From contig JACVTC010000012.1 of NCBI GenBank assembly GCA_016946835.1, forward strand, positions 1,305,001 to 1,367,000: a stretch of 62,000 nucleotides of DNA, given 5' to 3'. This stretch comes from Neocallimastix lanati (nom. inval.) (Eukaryota; Neocallimastigomycota; Neocallimastigomycetes; Neocallimastigales; Neocallimastigaceae). The position numbers were made by a program, and so were the translations under genes. The notes below the pieces were generated by a model that saw only the letters and a program-made list of their open reading frames with translations, was not told the DNA's origin and made no database searches. Below are positions 23,229 to 35,474 of this stretch, piece by piece. Each line of letters begins with the position of its first letter. Position 1 is the stretch's first letter.

Positions 23229-25831
23229 GATAATAAGTTTTTAAAGTTATTCTTGAAATATAAATAAAATTATAAAATTACAAATTATTTTAAAAATGTA
23301 AAAAAAATTAAAAATATTAAAAATGAAAAAAATAATTTTAATATCAAAAATTTATATTAAAATTATATATTGATTAATATATATCTATTTTTTTTATAAA
23401 AGAATTTAGATAAATAATATCAATAAAATAAATACTAGTAAAAAAAAATTAATGAAAATTAAATAAAAGTAAATTACAAAAAATATATAATAAATTAAAG
23501 ATAATAACAAAAAAAGAATTAGTTCAATATTAAATTAAAATGTAGTTTAATAATGAATAAATAAAAAAAAAGAATTAATAAAAATAAATATAAATTTGTT
23601 TTATTTTTTATATGTAATTGTGTTTATATTTAAAAGTGATTTTAAGAATTAATCGTGTTAATAATAAGGTAATAAAATATAGTAATATTTTATATAAATA
23701 TGTTTTTAATTTTGAGATGAAGTAATATATAAAAATATATTATTGTTATTAGTAAATAAATGAAATAATTTTAAAACTGATTATTCTTAAAAATTATAAT
23801 CCAAATTTACAATAGAAAACATGTATTTATATTAAATAAATTAAAAAATAAATATAGTTTAAGTTGTTGTAACATTAATAATAATTATGGTAATTAAAGT
23901 AAAAAAAATATTGAAATAAATTAAAAAAAAAAAAGTGTAAAGCTATATATCTTATATAATTTGTATATTAACTTGATTATTATATATTCTAAAAATACAT
24001 GGTATATCTTTACCATTAAATTAGTATTAAAATTTTATCTTTAATGAATTAAATAATTATGAGTAATAGAGTATTTATATATTTTATAATACAAAATTTA
24101 CAATATATTTTTATTATATCGTATTAGTCTATTTATATATAAAAATATATTTTTTTTAATAATTATTAATTTTTAATGATGAAATTTAATTTAATTTATA
24201 TTCTCTTTTTGTGTATGTAATATTTTTTCTGTTATAGTTTTAATGTAATTTCGTCTATTAGTATAGCTTAATATAATGAATATGATAAAAAAAAAATTAG
24301 AAAATAAAAATATTATTAAATTTTTTTATCTTAAAAAAAAAAATTAGAAAATAAAAATATTATTAAATTTTTTTATCTTTAAAAAAAAAATTAATTATTT
24401 GAAATAAAAATTTAAAAAATATATATATATTTTTTTTTATAAAAAAACCTTTTACAAAATAATAATAATAATAATAATAAAATAATTAACTTTAATTACT
24501 TTAATAAAGTATTAATTTCTCAAGTATCAATAAAAAATAATATACATATATATATATATATTTTTTTTTTAAATTTTATAATCCTATATATAAGATATAA
24601 TATATAATATATTATTATAATTTACTTATCATTTTTTTTAACATATAAAAAGGGAAATATTTTTTATATAAAAAATTAATTATTTAAATTATATTAATTT
24701 TAAATTTTTTTTTTTTTTAATCGTAATCCATTTATAATTAATAAAATACAAAATAAGCAATTATTAATAGTTGTCTTTTTTTTTTTTTTTATGTTGTGGG
24801 TTTGCTTCATTTTTTTTTTATTTCATTAAATTTATTTTAAATAATATATATATATATTATTATAAAATAGAAAAAACTAAAAAATTTTATCAATAAAGTT
24901 CATTTAATATATTCATAATACTATAATGTTACAGTTTAAATATTTTAAATATTTCTTTTTTTTATTTTATTTAATTTATTTCCTTTTATTTATTTATTTA
25001 TTTATTTATTTATTTTAAATGAAAAAAAAAATTTGATATTTTTCTCAATTATTGGGAGAAATTTACATTAAAAATTATATATTATATAAATTATTATAAT
25101 ATTAATCATTTAGCATTACTAATAACAATATTATTATAAATTTTAATTTAAATTTCCGCAATATTCAACATTATCAATACTAATTTAAATACCCGCATTT
25201 TTATTATCAATATAAATTCAAATTTCCGCAATACATCAACTGTGATTATTAATAATTTATGACATTAGGATTAACAATATTACTGATTATCTATCTTAAA
25301 TGGCTCATACAATTATTAATTTTTTTTTAATGATAAATTAATTTCTATTTGTTTAATGTATAAAAATGATACAATATTGTTAATGTTCCAAAATTATGTA
25401 TAAAAATTTAAAATAATAAAAAATAATTAAAATAACAATAACAATAATATAACTGGGTAATTTTATATTAAATATATATATTGTATGTATATTGTATATA
25501 TATATATTGATATATTTTTTTTGTATATAAAAATATTTCATATAAACATTCCTTTTACCTGATTTTACTTTTTGTTCTATATTATCTAATGAATAAACTT
25601 TAAAAATAAACATTTTTTTTAAATGTAAAAACAATATATATTAACTAGAATTTTTTTTGAGAATATAATTAATTTTCTTTTTTTTTCTTTTCTTTATTCA
25701 ATCTTCTAATTTCCATTTTTCTAAATGAAGTAATGTGCCCATTTTTTTTTAATATAACATAAATTAAATATTAATTTATTAATTATAGGGTTCTTAAATA
25801 ATAATAATAAAAAAAAAAAAAAAAAAAGAAC

Positions 25832-25865
<34 letters not shown>

Positions 25866-27892
25866 TTGGGATATTATAGTAAATATAGTTATGTTTTTGT
25901 TATACTATTTATTTTAAATAAATGTATTTAAATATGAAATTATTTAAATATATAGTTTATTTTAGATATAAAAAATTTTATTACATCATTAGTTACATTT
26001 AAAACAATATTTATTATTATTAAAATTAAAAATATTAAAGAATTTAAAAAAACTTTTTAATTTTAAATATGGGATACTGAAAATTTAAAAATTTTTTAAT
26101 TAAACTTTTACTGTAATGCCTTATTTTTCATTTTCAAAAGATAAATTTATGTTTTTAATAATATTATGTTAATGACATCATCTTTTATACCATTTTTTGT
26201 TTTATTATTATTAATATTATTATTAGACTATGTATATAACTTTATATCGTTGGAATAATGGAATAATATTATAAATATTTTTTAAAAATAAAAAATATAA
26301 AAATTAAGATTACAATTATGTAATATTTTAATTAATATTCTTTAATAATTTTAATCCAAATAAAATTTTTTATTAATAAAGAAAAAATATTATATATATA
26401 TGGTATATTTGTCTAATTTCTAATTTCTTTACAGAATTAAAATTTAATTAATTTACTTTTATAAATTTTTAGTATTTAAGGTAACAAGTAAAATATATAT
26501 ATATATATATATTAAAAAAAGTGAAATAAAGAATTTTTTTAATTTTTTTTTTTTTGAGAAATTTTTTGGTTATAATTAATAAGGATTAATATAACCAAAT
26601 TATTAATATTATACAATTTTTTGGGAATATTTGTATATACTTTAAACTTTTAATATTATATATATCCAAAAAAAAGGAACCAAAAAAGGATATTAATTTA
26701 ATATTATTATTAGAATTATGATAATTAAATAATATTCTTATAATAATCTTAATTATATAAAACTTCTTAATTATTTTAAATAAAATTATTTTTTATTTGT
26801 GAAATAATATTAATTATTATAATTATTATTTTACTATTTATTATTTTAATTATTTAAAATTATTATATGATTAAATGATTATTATTTATCTTATTAATTG
26901 ATATGTCTAGTATTTCATTGGAAAGATTTTAATTATGACTATTTTAACTAATATACATAAATTCATCATATATGTTGAAAAATACAAAAAAAAAAGTTTA
27001 TTTATATATATTTATTTTTTAATATATTTTTTAATTAATAAAGTTATATTTTAATTCTATATGTATATTAAATACATATATATTTTAATTACTTTTTCTT
27101 TTTATATACATAATAATATATATATTAATTATATTTTTTTCTTTTTATATACAAAATACCAAATATTATTGATATTTTTCAATTGTATATATTGTAATAT
27201 ATTCAAATATAAATAAAAGTTTACTATTATATTAAGAACAAGTTAATATATTTATATTAAATTCTATTTACTAAATATTAAATAATAATTAATAAAATTT
27301 TAATTAACATTAATTAATTGAAAAATTGTTTACTTAATTAAACAAATATTTTAATAATGGAACATTTTTCATTAAATTGAGAAAAATATAAATTATAATA
27401 AATATATTATATAATTTTAATATATAATATATTAAAAATAAAAAATAAAAATAAAAATTAAAAAAATTCTATATTTATTTATTAATAAAGATAATATATA
27501 ATAATAAATATTATTATTATATTAAATTATTTATTAATAATAGAAGAAGTAAATTGATTAAATCAAAACATGTAATATTCATATTAATATTTAATAATTA
27601 TTTAAATATATTTTTAGTTTTTTATTAAAAAATGTTAACAAAAATAAAATAATTATTTCATTTATTCAAATAAACAAATTTTACATGTATTTGCTTTTTG
27701 GTTATTCTAATTGTATATAGTTTATTTATAAATTACAAATTATTGTAATAATTTATTTATATATTTATTCAAAAAAAAAAAAAAAAAGTATATAAACTTT
27801 TATATTTTCTTGAAATTTTTTATTTCATAATTTATCAATTAAAAAAATAAATATTTTTTAAATATTATTTTTATTTTTGAGAAATATATTTT
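23229..27892. other. Intergenic between GH48 copies 1 and 2
   Basis: AT-rich with no recognisable gene. It contains a perfect-looking 45-bp tandem duplication at about 24288-24380 and simple ATT tracts near 25828-25865. From about 26810 onward the sequence is alignable to the region upstream of copy 3, which marks the duplicated block. The 84-codon frame at 25380-25634 (-) has no coding features. Confidence 0.6.
24288..24380. repeat. Two-copy ~45-bp tandem duplication
   Basis: The word AGAAAATAAAAATATTATTA, with its flanking A-run and TTTTTTTATCTT, occurs twice in direct succession. Non-coding. Confidence 0.7.
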
Positions 27893-27908
27893 GTTCGCAG
27901 GAACGAAC
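27893..27908 (+). promoter_or_regulatory. Conserved GTTCG...CGAAC motif upstream of GH48 copy 2
   Basis: GTTCGCAGGAACGAAC, ending 127 bp before the ATG. It is identical to the copy 3 word and differs from copy 1 by one base (C to A) in the centre. Confidence 0.5.
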
Positions 27909-28035
27909 TTTTGAAAACTATTTTTTGAATTAAAAATCAGTTTTTTTTTTCTATTATAAATAATTTATAACTTTCTTTTTTTTTTTTTTGGAAATTATTT
28001 ATTACAATTTTTGATTGTTAAATTAAAAAAAAAGG

Positions 28036-30309
28036 ATGCCTTCCATTAGATCTGCTCTTGCTGCTCTCGGTGTTTCTGCCGTTATGGCTGCTCCAATGAC
28101 TAAGCGTGCTTCCGATGAATACGGTAATCGTGTTACTGAACTTTACAACAAAGTAACTGGTAATGGTTCTTACAGTTCTGAATATTTCTCAGCTGAAAAG
28201 GTTCCATATCACTCCGTTGAAACTCTTATGGTTGAAGCTCCAGATCATGGTCATGAATCTGTATCTGAAACTTTCTCTTTCTGGATTTGGTTAGAAGCCG
28301 TTAATGGTAAGATTACCGGTAACTACGATGGTGTTGAAGAAGCTTGGAGTTACTTAGAAAAGCACATCATTCCAGATAGCAAGAATCAACCAGGTAACAG
28401 TAGATACAATCCATCTTCTCCAGCTACTTATGCTGCTGAACATGATGATATTGATGGTTATCCATCACAACTTGTCTTCCAAGATGGTATTGTTGGAGAA
28501 GATCCAATTGCTAAAGAACTTCAACAAGCCTATGGTAACTGGGATATTTACATTATGCACTGGATCATTGATGGTGATAACTGGTATGGATATGGTCAAC
28601 AAGGAGATGGTAAGACTAAGCCATCTTTCATTAACACCTTCCAACGTGGTCCTTCCGAATCTACTTGGAAGACTGTTCCACATCCATGTTGGGAATCCAT
28701 GAAGTGGGGTGGTTCCAACGGTTTCTTAGATCTTTTCACCATTGATAATTCTTATGCTAAGCAATGGAGATACACTGCAGCTCCAGATGCTGATGCTCGT
28801 GCCATTCAAGCTGCTTACTTCGCTTACATTTGGGCTGAAGAAGATGGAGTTAACCTTTCATCTGTTGCTTCTAAAGCTGCTAAGCTTGGTGATTACTTAC
28901 GTTATGCTCAATACGATAAGTACTTCAAGAAGGTAGGTAATTGTGTTGGTTATCAACAATGTCAAGCTGGTCGTGGTAAGAATTCAGCTCACTATCTTAT
29001 TTCATGGTACTTCGCTTGGGGTGGAGGTTTACAAGGAGATTGGGCTTGGAGAATTGGTTCATCTCACACTCACACTGGTTACCAAAATCCATTAGCCGCT
29101 TGGGTTCTTTCTACTCAATCTGCTTTCAAGCCAAAGTCTTCTACTGGTGCTAAGGATTGGGCTACTTCTCTTGACCGTCAATTAGAATTATTCAGATGGT
29201 TACAATCAGCTGAAGGTTGTATTGCTGGTGGAGCCACTAACTCATGGCAAGGTTCTTACGCTCAACCATCCAGTGATATCACATCCTTCTATGGTATGTG
29301 GTATGATTGGCAACCAGTTTACCACGATCCACCATCCAACAACTGGACTGGTATGCAAGGTTGGGGTATGGAACGTGTTTGTTCTCTCTACTACCTTTCT
29401 GGTAATGAAAAGGCTGGAAAGATTTGTCAAGAATGGGCCAAATGGGTTAAGAACACTACTCGTGTCAGTGGTGGTGAAGTTGTCCATGCTACTAACTTAG
29501 AATGGTCAGGTAATCCAGATGAATGGAATTCTTCCAACTTCAACAAATCTAACCTTAACCGTTCCCTTCACGGTACTGTTTCTTCTGATGGTATTGATAT
29601 TGGTACCATTGCTTCTATTATCAAGGGATTAATGTGGGTTTCTATGAAGGATGGAGATCAAGAAGGTATTAATCTTTCTATTGATGTTATGGATGCCATT
29701 GAAAACTACAAGGATGATCTTGGTTATGGTACTACCGAAGCTCGTGGTGATTACGATAAATTCGGAGGAGAAGTTTACATTCCAAGAGGATGGAGTGGTA
29801 AGAATGCTCAAGGTGCTAACATTAGAAATGGAGTTACTTTCATTGATATTCGTCCAAAATATAAGCAAGATCCAGATTGGGAACAAGTTGAAGCTTACCT
29901 TAATGGAGGAGAACCACCAGTTTTCACTTATCACAGATTCTGGGCTCAAACTGAAATTGCTGTTGCTAATGGTCTTATTTCTATTTATGATTTAAAGAAA
30001 GATGGTCCATCAATTCCAATTGATGGTGAACTTACTGAATGTCCAGCTTCAATTACCAACCAAGGATATGCTTGCTGTGCTGTTGGTTGTGAAGTTGTTT
30101 ACACTGATAATGATGGTGAATGGGGAGTTGAAAACAATGAATGGTGTGGATGTGGTAAAGCACCAGCTCCAAAGCCAAAATGTTCTAGTGCTATTCTTGC
30201 TCAAGGATATTCATGCTGTTCTTCATGTGGTACCGTTTACTACACCGATGCTGATGGTGACTGGGGTGTTGAAAACAATGACTGGTGTGGTATGCCAACT
30301 AAATGTTAA
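28036..30309 (+). CDS. GH48 cellulase with two fungal dockerins, copy 2
   Basis: 757 residues. Same architecture as copy 1: signal peptide, K23-R24 site, GH48 domain with the E78 motif, and two dockerins (about 669-705 and 716-757). Differences seen by eye from copy 1 are about 16 substitutions, nearly all synonymous, plus a 3-bp deletion that shortens the pre-dockerin GPSPIPI to GPSIPI; residue 13 is Val instead of Ile. The deleted codon lies in the linker between catalytic domain and dockerin, where length change should be tolerated. Flanks match those of copy 3, so this pair arose by the more recent segmental duplication. Function as for copy 1. No disabling change is seen. Confidence 0.97.
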   Translation: MPSIRSALAALGVSAVMAAPMTKRASDEYGNRVTELYNKVTGNGSYSSEYFSAEKVPYHSVETLMVEAPDHGHESVSETFSFWIWLEAVNGKITGNYDGVEEAWSYLEKHIIPDSKNQPGNSRYNPSSPATYAAEHDDIDGYPSQLVFQDGIVGEDPIAKELQQAYGNWDIYIMHWIIDGDNWYGYGQQGDGKTKPSFINTFQRGPSESTWKTVPHPCWESMKWGGSNGFLDLFTIDNSYAKQWRYTAAPDADARAIQAAYFAYIWAEEDGVNLSSVASKAAKLGDYLRYAQYDKYFKKVGNCVGYQQCQAGRGKNSAHYLISWYFAWGGGLQGDWAWRIGSSHTHTGYQNPLAAWVLSTQSAFKPKSSTGAKDWATSLDRQLELFRWLQSAEGCIAGGATNSWQGSYAQPSSDITSFYGMWYDWQPVYHDPPSNNWTGMQGWGMERVCSLYYLSGNEKAGKICQEWAKWVKNTTRVSGGEVVHATNLEWSGNPDEWNSSNFNKSNLNRSLHGTVSSDGIDIGTIASIIKGLMWVSMKDGDQEGINLSIDVMDAIENYKDDLGYGTTEARGDYDKFGGEVYIPRGWSGKNAQGANIRNGVTFIDIRPKYKQDPDWEQVEAYLNGGEPPVFTYHRFWAQTEIAVANGLISIYDLKKDGPSIPIDGELTECPASITNQGYACCAVGCEVVYTDNDGEWGVENNEWCGCGKAPAPKPKCSSAILAQGYSCCSSCGTVYYTDADGDWGVENNDWCGMPTKC

Positions 30310-30678
30310 GCTTTACAATTTTTCCAAATTTAAGAAATTGAAAATATAAAAATTTTGAAAAAAGAAAAAGTTTTATTTGATAATAAAATTTAGAAATATT
30401 TTTTTATGCTTTTAAAAAATATTTTTCAAGATAATATTTAGAACATGAAAAATTTATTTAATATATATTATGATTATTTTAATTTTTTAATCGTAATTAT
30501 TAAAAAATTAAAAAAATAAATTAAAAAAAACACCAATATTTTTTTTTAAAAATTAAAACAATTTATTAATACTTCAATCTTTTTTTTTTAAATAAAAAAA
30601 AAAACAAATCAATTAATTAAAAAATTAAACAAAAAAGAATCTTTACTAATGAATACAAAAATTATATTTTCTTTTTAT

Positions 30679-30695
30679 CTTTGTTTGATACAAAG
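30679..30695. other. Hairpin downstream of GH48 copy 2
   Basis: CTTTGT-TTGAT-ACAAAG, a six-base-pair stem with a five-base loop. The same sequence lies downstream of copy 3 at 35935-35951. Confidence 0.5.
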
Positions 30696-30770
30696 AAAAA
30701 GAAATAAAAAATTTTATATTTTAAATATTTGTAAAAAGAGTATTTAAAATATATTTTATAAAAAATAATA

Positions 30771-30793
30771 GTCGATCTATAAAAATAGATGGC
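30771..30793. other. Second hairpin downstream of GH48 copy 2
   Basis: An ATCTAT/ATAGAT stem within GTCG...GGC. The counterpart at 36027-36050 has the same stem and one extra A in the loop. Confidence 0.5.
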
Positions 30794-33075
30794 ATTTTAA
30801 AAAAAAAAATTAAAATTTAAGATTAAATCAATTGAAATAATAATAAAGAATCAAACTATAAAATAATATTAAAAATAAAATATTTTTTTTTAAAAAAATA
30901 TAAATGAAATATGAAACTTTATTGTTTTGTTATATTTTTTCAAATATTATATGATGAAATATTTAAAATTTATATATATAAATAGAATATGTATAATTTT
31001 GAAAATTAGTAATATATAATTTATTATTAAAATAAGTATTAATTATATGATAAATAATTTTATAATTATTTTGTAAAATGGATTAAATTTATTATTTAAA
31101 AAATGAAAATTGGAAATTGTATTCTACATAAAAAAATTGAAGATATTAAAAATAATTCTGTATTTATAAATAATTATTCAAATATGGATTGGAAAAATGA
31201 ATTTAATATATCAAAAAAATTTTACTTTGTAATAATAATAAGAATTTTATTAATATTTCTATTATCATTTCTATTAAAAAGATTTAAATACAAAAAATTT
31301 CTGAAACAAATTTACTTTTGAAAATATATATTTATTATTTGAAATCAAAAATTACAATATTAAAAATTGTTAAAAAAAAAATCGTAACTAATTATATTTC
31401 TACGAGTTATTTTGAGAATAACTTAGTTTAATATGAAGGATTTATATTAGTAATAGTAAAGAATATACATATATTCATTAATGAAATTCTTTAATAACTA
31501 AATAACAATAACAACAACATATGTATATATATATAAATTTATATTTTTTTTTTATTTTTTTATTTTTAAATCTTAAATAAACTCATGATATAAATTACAA
31601 ATTTTCAATATTTTTATTTAAAATATTTCTTCTTTATGATAAAAATATCATCTTTCTTTCTAATTAACTTTTTTCTTCTCAAAATAATGCATGCTCTTTG
31701 ATATACAATCTAATAATAACGTACATTTTGGAATTGGTCAAAGGTATTCTTCATTTCTCGTTTTACTTAAATTTATATATTATAGATGAATTGAATTAGA
31801 TATTTATTATATAATTCAAATGTCAAAATTATTTACTATTATTATTAATTATTATTAATAAAATAATATTAATTTTTTTTAATTATTGTTTAACTATTTA
31901 TTATTTTTTAATTATTAAATTTTATTAAAATTATTACTATTCTATCATAATAATTATTAATATGACTAGAATTTCATTGGATAGATTTTAATTATGACCA
32001 TTTTTAATGAATAATATATATAAATTCATCATAATAAATGTGAAAGATACAAAAAAAAGTTTATTTATTAAAATATATATTAAAAAAAAATTAAATATGG
32101 ATAAAGTTATATTAAATATTTACAAAAATATATATTAATTTTTATTTTCTTTTTATATACAAAATACTATATATATTAATTTGTTTTTTTTCTTTTTATA
32201 TACAAATATCAAATACAATTGAAATTCACATATAATTGTATATATTATAATATATTCGAATAAAATTACAAGTATACCAATACATTAAGAATAATTTAAA
32301 ATATATTTATATTAAATCTTCTTCTCTAAATATTAAATAATATTTATTAAAATTTTAATTTTAATTCATTGAAAATTTATTTAATAATGAAACAAATATT
32401 TTTAACAATGGAACAATTTTTATTATAACATTGAGAAAAAAAAATATTAAGGTTAACAAATATATTAAATTAATTTTATATATATATATGATATATATAT
32501 AAAAAAAAAATTCCTTTATTTAGTCATTAATCATCTAATTAAAATAACAATGTTAATGTAGAAATAAAGAATAAAATTTATAAATTAATAATAACATTAT
32601 ATTAATTAATAAAAATTAGAAGAACTATCGATTAAACCACTAGAAAATATAATTTTTAAAATTAATATTTAATAAAATTACATATTGTGTTATTCTTTTT
32701 TCACTATTTCTTTTTTTATATTCATTATTAAAATATCAGCAAAAGTTAAATAATTAGTTTCATTTATTATTATTAAAATATTTAGTTTCATTTATTATTA
32801 TTAAAATATTAACAAAAGTTAAATAATTAATTTTATTTATTCGAAATAATAAAATAATAACACAAATATTTTCTTTTTTGTTATTTTAATTGTATATAAA
32901 TTATTTATAAATTATATTACCGCAATAATTTATAGATATATATTTTTTCTTTTATTTGAAAAAAAAGTATTTAAACTTTGAAATTTTTTCTAAAAAAATT
33001 TTTTATTTCATAGTTTATCAATTAAAAAAATAAATATTTTTTAAATATTATTTTTATTTTTGAGAAATATATTTT

Positions 33076-33091
33076 GTTCGCAGGAACGAAC
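33076..33091 (+). promoter_or_regulatory. Conserved GTTCG...CGAAC motif upstream of GH48 copy 3
   Basis: GTTCGCAGGAACGAAC, ending 106 bp before the ATG. About 70 bp to its left are also almost identical to the copy 2 promoter region. Confidence 0.5.
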
Positions 33092-33197
33092 TTTTGAAAA
33101 TTATTTTTTGAATTTAAAATTATTTTATACCTTTCTTTTTTTTTTTTTTTTGAAAATTATTTAATAAAACATTTGATTGTTAAATTAAAAAAAAAAG

Positions 33198-35474
33198 ATG
33201 CCTTCCATTAGATCTGCTCTTGCTGCTCTTGGTATTTCTGCCGTTATGGCTGCTCCAATGACTAAGCGTGCTTCCGATGAATACGGTAATCGTGTTACTG
33301 AACTTTACAACAAAGTAACTGGTAATGGTTCTTACAGTTCTGAATATTTCTCAGCTGAAAAGGTTCCATACCACTCCGTTGAAACTCTTATGGTTGAAGC
33401 TCCAGATCATGGTCATGAATCTGTATCTGAAACTTTCTCTTTCTGGATTTGGTTAGAAGCCGTTAATGGTAAGATTACCGGTAATTACGATGGTGTTGAA
33501 GAAGCTTGGAGTTACTTAGAAAAGCACATCATTCCAGATAGCAAGAATCAACCAGGTAACAGTAGATACAATCCATCTTCTCCAGCTACTTATGCTGCTG
33601 AACATGATGATATTGATGGTTATCCATCACAACTTGTCTTCCAAGATGGTATTGTTGGAGAAGATCCAATTGCTAAAGAACTTCAACAAGCCTATGGTAA
33701 TTGGGATATTTATATTATGCACTGGATCATTGATGGTGATAACTGGTATGGATATGGTCAACAAGGAGATGGTAAGACTAAGCCATCTTTCATTAACACC
33801 TTCCAACGTGGTCCTTCCGAATCTACTTGGAAGACTGTTCCACATCCATGTTGGGAATCCATGAAGTGGGGTGGTTCTAACGGTTTCTTAGATCTTTTCA
33901 CCATTGATAATTCTTATGCTAAGCAATGGAGATACACTGCAGCTCCAGATGCTGATGCTCGTGCCATTCAAGCTGCTTACTTCGCTTACATTTGGGCTGA
34001 AGAAGATGGAGTTAACCTTTCATCTGTTGCTTCTAAAGCTGCTAAGCTTGGTGATTACTTACGTTATGCTCAATACGATAAGTACTTCAAGAAGGTAGGT
34101 AATTGTGTTGGTTATCAACAATGTCAAGCTGGTCGTGGTAAGAATTCAGCTCACTACCTTATTTCATGGTACTTCGCTTGGGGTGGAGGTTTACAAGGAG
34201 ATTGGGCTTGGAGAATTGGTTCATCTCACACTCACACTGGTTACCAAAATCCATTAGCCGCTTGGGTTCTTTCTACTCAATCTGCTTTCAAGCCAAAGTC
34301 TTCTACTGGTGCTAAGGATTGGGCTACTTCTCTTGACCGTCAATTAGAATTATTCAGATGGTTACAATCAGCTGAAGGTTGTATTGCTGGTGGAGCCACT
34401 AACTCATGGCAAGGTTCTTATGCTCAACCATCCAGTGATATCACATCCTTCTATGGTATGTGGTATGATTGGCAACCAGTTTACCACGATCCACCATCCA
34501 ACAACTGGACTGGTATGCAAGGTTGGGGTATGGAACGTGTTTGTTCTCTCTACTACCTTTCTGGTAATGAAAAGGCCGGAAAGATTTGTCAAGAATGGGC
34601 CAAATGGGTTAAGAACACTACTCGTGTCAGTGGTGGTGAAGTTGTCCATGCTACTAACTTAGAATGGTCAGGTAATCCAGATGAATGGAATTCTTCCAAC
34701 TTCAACAAATCTAACCTTAACCGTTCACTTCACGGTACTGTTTCTTCTGATGGTATTGATATTGGTACCATTGCTTCTATTATCAAGGGATTAATGTGGG
34801 TTTCTATGAAGGATGGAGATCAAGAAGGTATTAATCTTTCTATTGATGTTATGGATGCCATTGAAAACTACAAGGATGATCTTGGTTATGGTACTACCGA
34901 AGCTCGTGGTGATTACGATAAATTCGGAGGAGAAGTTTACATTCCAAGAGGATGGAGTGGTAAGAATGCTCAAGGTGCTAACATTAGAAATGGAGTTACT
35001 TTCATTGATATTCGTCCAAAATATAAGCAAGATCCAGATTGGGAACAAGTTGAAGCTTACCTTAATGGAGGAGAACCACCAGTTTTCACTTATCACAGAT
35101 TCTGGGCTCAAACTGAAATTGCTGTTGCTAATGGTCTTATTTCTATTTATGATTTAAAGAGAGATGGTCCATCTCCAATTCCAATTGATGGTGAACTTAC
35201 TGAATGTCCAGCTTCAATTACCAACCAAGGATATGCTTGCTGTGCTGTTGGTTGTGAAGTTGTTTACACTGATAATGATGGTGAATGGGGAGTTGAAAAC
35301 AATGAATGGTGTGGATGTGGTAAAGCACCAGCTCCAAAGCCAAAATGTTCTAGTGCTATTCTTGCTCAAGGATATTCATGTTGTTCTTCATGTGGTACCG
35401 TTTACTACACCGATGCTGATGGTGACTGGGGTGTTGAAAACAATGACTGGTGTGGTATGCCAACTAAATGCTAA
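33198..35474 (+). CDS. GH48 cellulase with two fungal dockerins, copy 3
   Basis: 758 residues; domain order and key residues as in copy 1. It keeps the GPSPIPI linker of copy 1 but changes the preceding DLKKD to DLKRD. Its silent variants are a patchwork. Several 5' and middle sites match copy 1 (the GGT-AAT-TGG, GGT-TCT-AAC, CAC-TAC and TCT-TAT codons). From about 34445 onward most match copy 2 (ACATCC, GTTAAG, AACAAA, CACGGT, CCAAAA), except the 3-bp linker indel. That pattern points to gene conversion among the copies. Should be a fully active cellulosomal cellobiohydrolase. Confidence 0.97.
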   Translation: MPSIRSALAALGISAVMAAPMTKRASDEYGNRVTELYNKVTGNGSYSSEYFSAEKVPYHSVETLMVEAPDHGHESVSETFSFWIWLEAVNGKITGNYDGVEEAWSYLEKHIIPDSKNQPGNSRYNPSSPATYAAEHDDIDGYPSQLVFQDGIVGEDPIAKELQQAYGNWDIYIMHWIIDGDNWYGYGQQGDGKTKPSFINTFQRGPSESTWKTVPHPCWESMKWGGSNGFLDLFTIDNSYAKQWRYTAAPDADARAIQAAYFAYIWAEEDGVNLSSVASKAAKLGDYLRYAQYDKYFKKVGNCVGYQQCQAGRGKNSAHYLISWYFAWGGGLQGDWAWRIGSSHTHTGYQNPLAAWVLSTQSAFKPKSSTGAKDWATSLDRQLELFRWLQSAEGCIAGGATNSWQGSYAQPSSDITSFYGMWYDWQPVYHDPPSNNWTGMQGWGMERVCSLYYLSGNEKAGKICQEWAKWVKNTTRVSGGEVVHATNLEWSGNPDEWNSSNFNKSNLNRSLHGTVSSDGIDIGTIASIIKGLMWVSMKDGDQEGINLSIDVMDAIENYKDDLGYGTTEARGDYDKFGGEVYIPRGWSGKNAQGANIRNGVTFIDIRPKYKQDPDWEQVEAYLNGGEPPVFTYHRFWAQTEIAVANGLISIYDLKRDGPSPIPIDGELTECPASITNQGYACCAVGCEVVYTDNDGEWGVENNEWCGCGKAPAPKPKCSSAILAQGYSCCSSCGTVYYTDADGDWGVENNDWCGMPTKC

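Larger units (their letters stand above)
26810..30975 (+). repeat. GH48 duplicated block, unit A (contains copy 2)
   Basis: The upstream and downstream flanks of copy 2 align with those of copy 3. Shared landmarks are TAGTATTTCATTGGAAAGAT-like sequence near 26908, the ~100 bp before and around the GTTCG motif, TAAGAAATTGAAAATATAAA after the stop, the CTTTGTTTGATACAAAG hairpin and the GTCGATCTAT hairpin. Edges are approximate because divergence and AT-richness blur them. Confidence 0.75.
30310..33075. other. Intergenic between GH48 copies 2 and 3
   Basis: The first ~660 bp and the last ~1.2 kb belong to the two duplicated units. The centre (about 30980-31865) is AT-rich unique sequence. A 72-codon frame at 31103-31321 (+) ends in a hydrophobic stretch and a Lys-rich tail, but has no recognisable family and no counterpart in the other unit. 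I do not call it a gene. Confidence 0.55.

Noticed and set aside
21346-23244. Several 60-115-codon frames on both strands inside each GH48 gene
   Set aside because: Recur at the same offsets in all three copies and are explained by the biased codon use of the GH48 frame.
31103-31321. Small 72-codon Lys-rich hydrophobic ORF between GH48 copies
   Set aside because: No family, no counterpart in the other duplicated unit, AT-driven composition.
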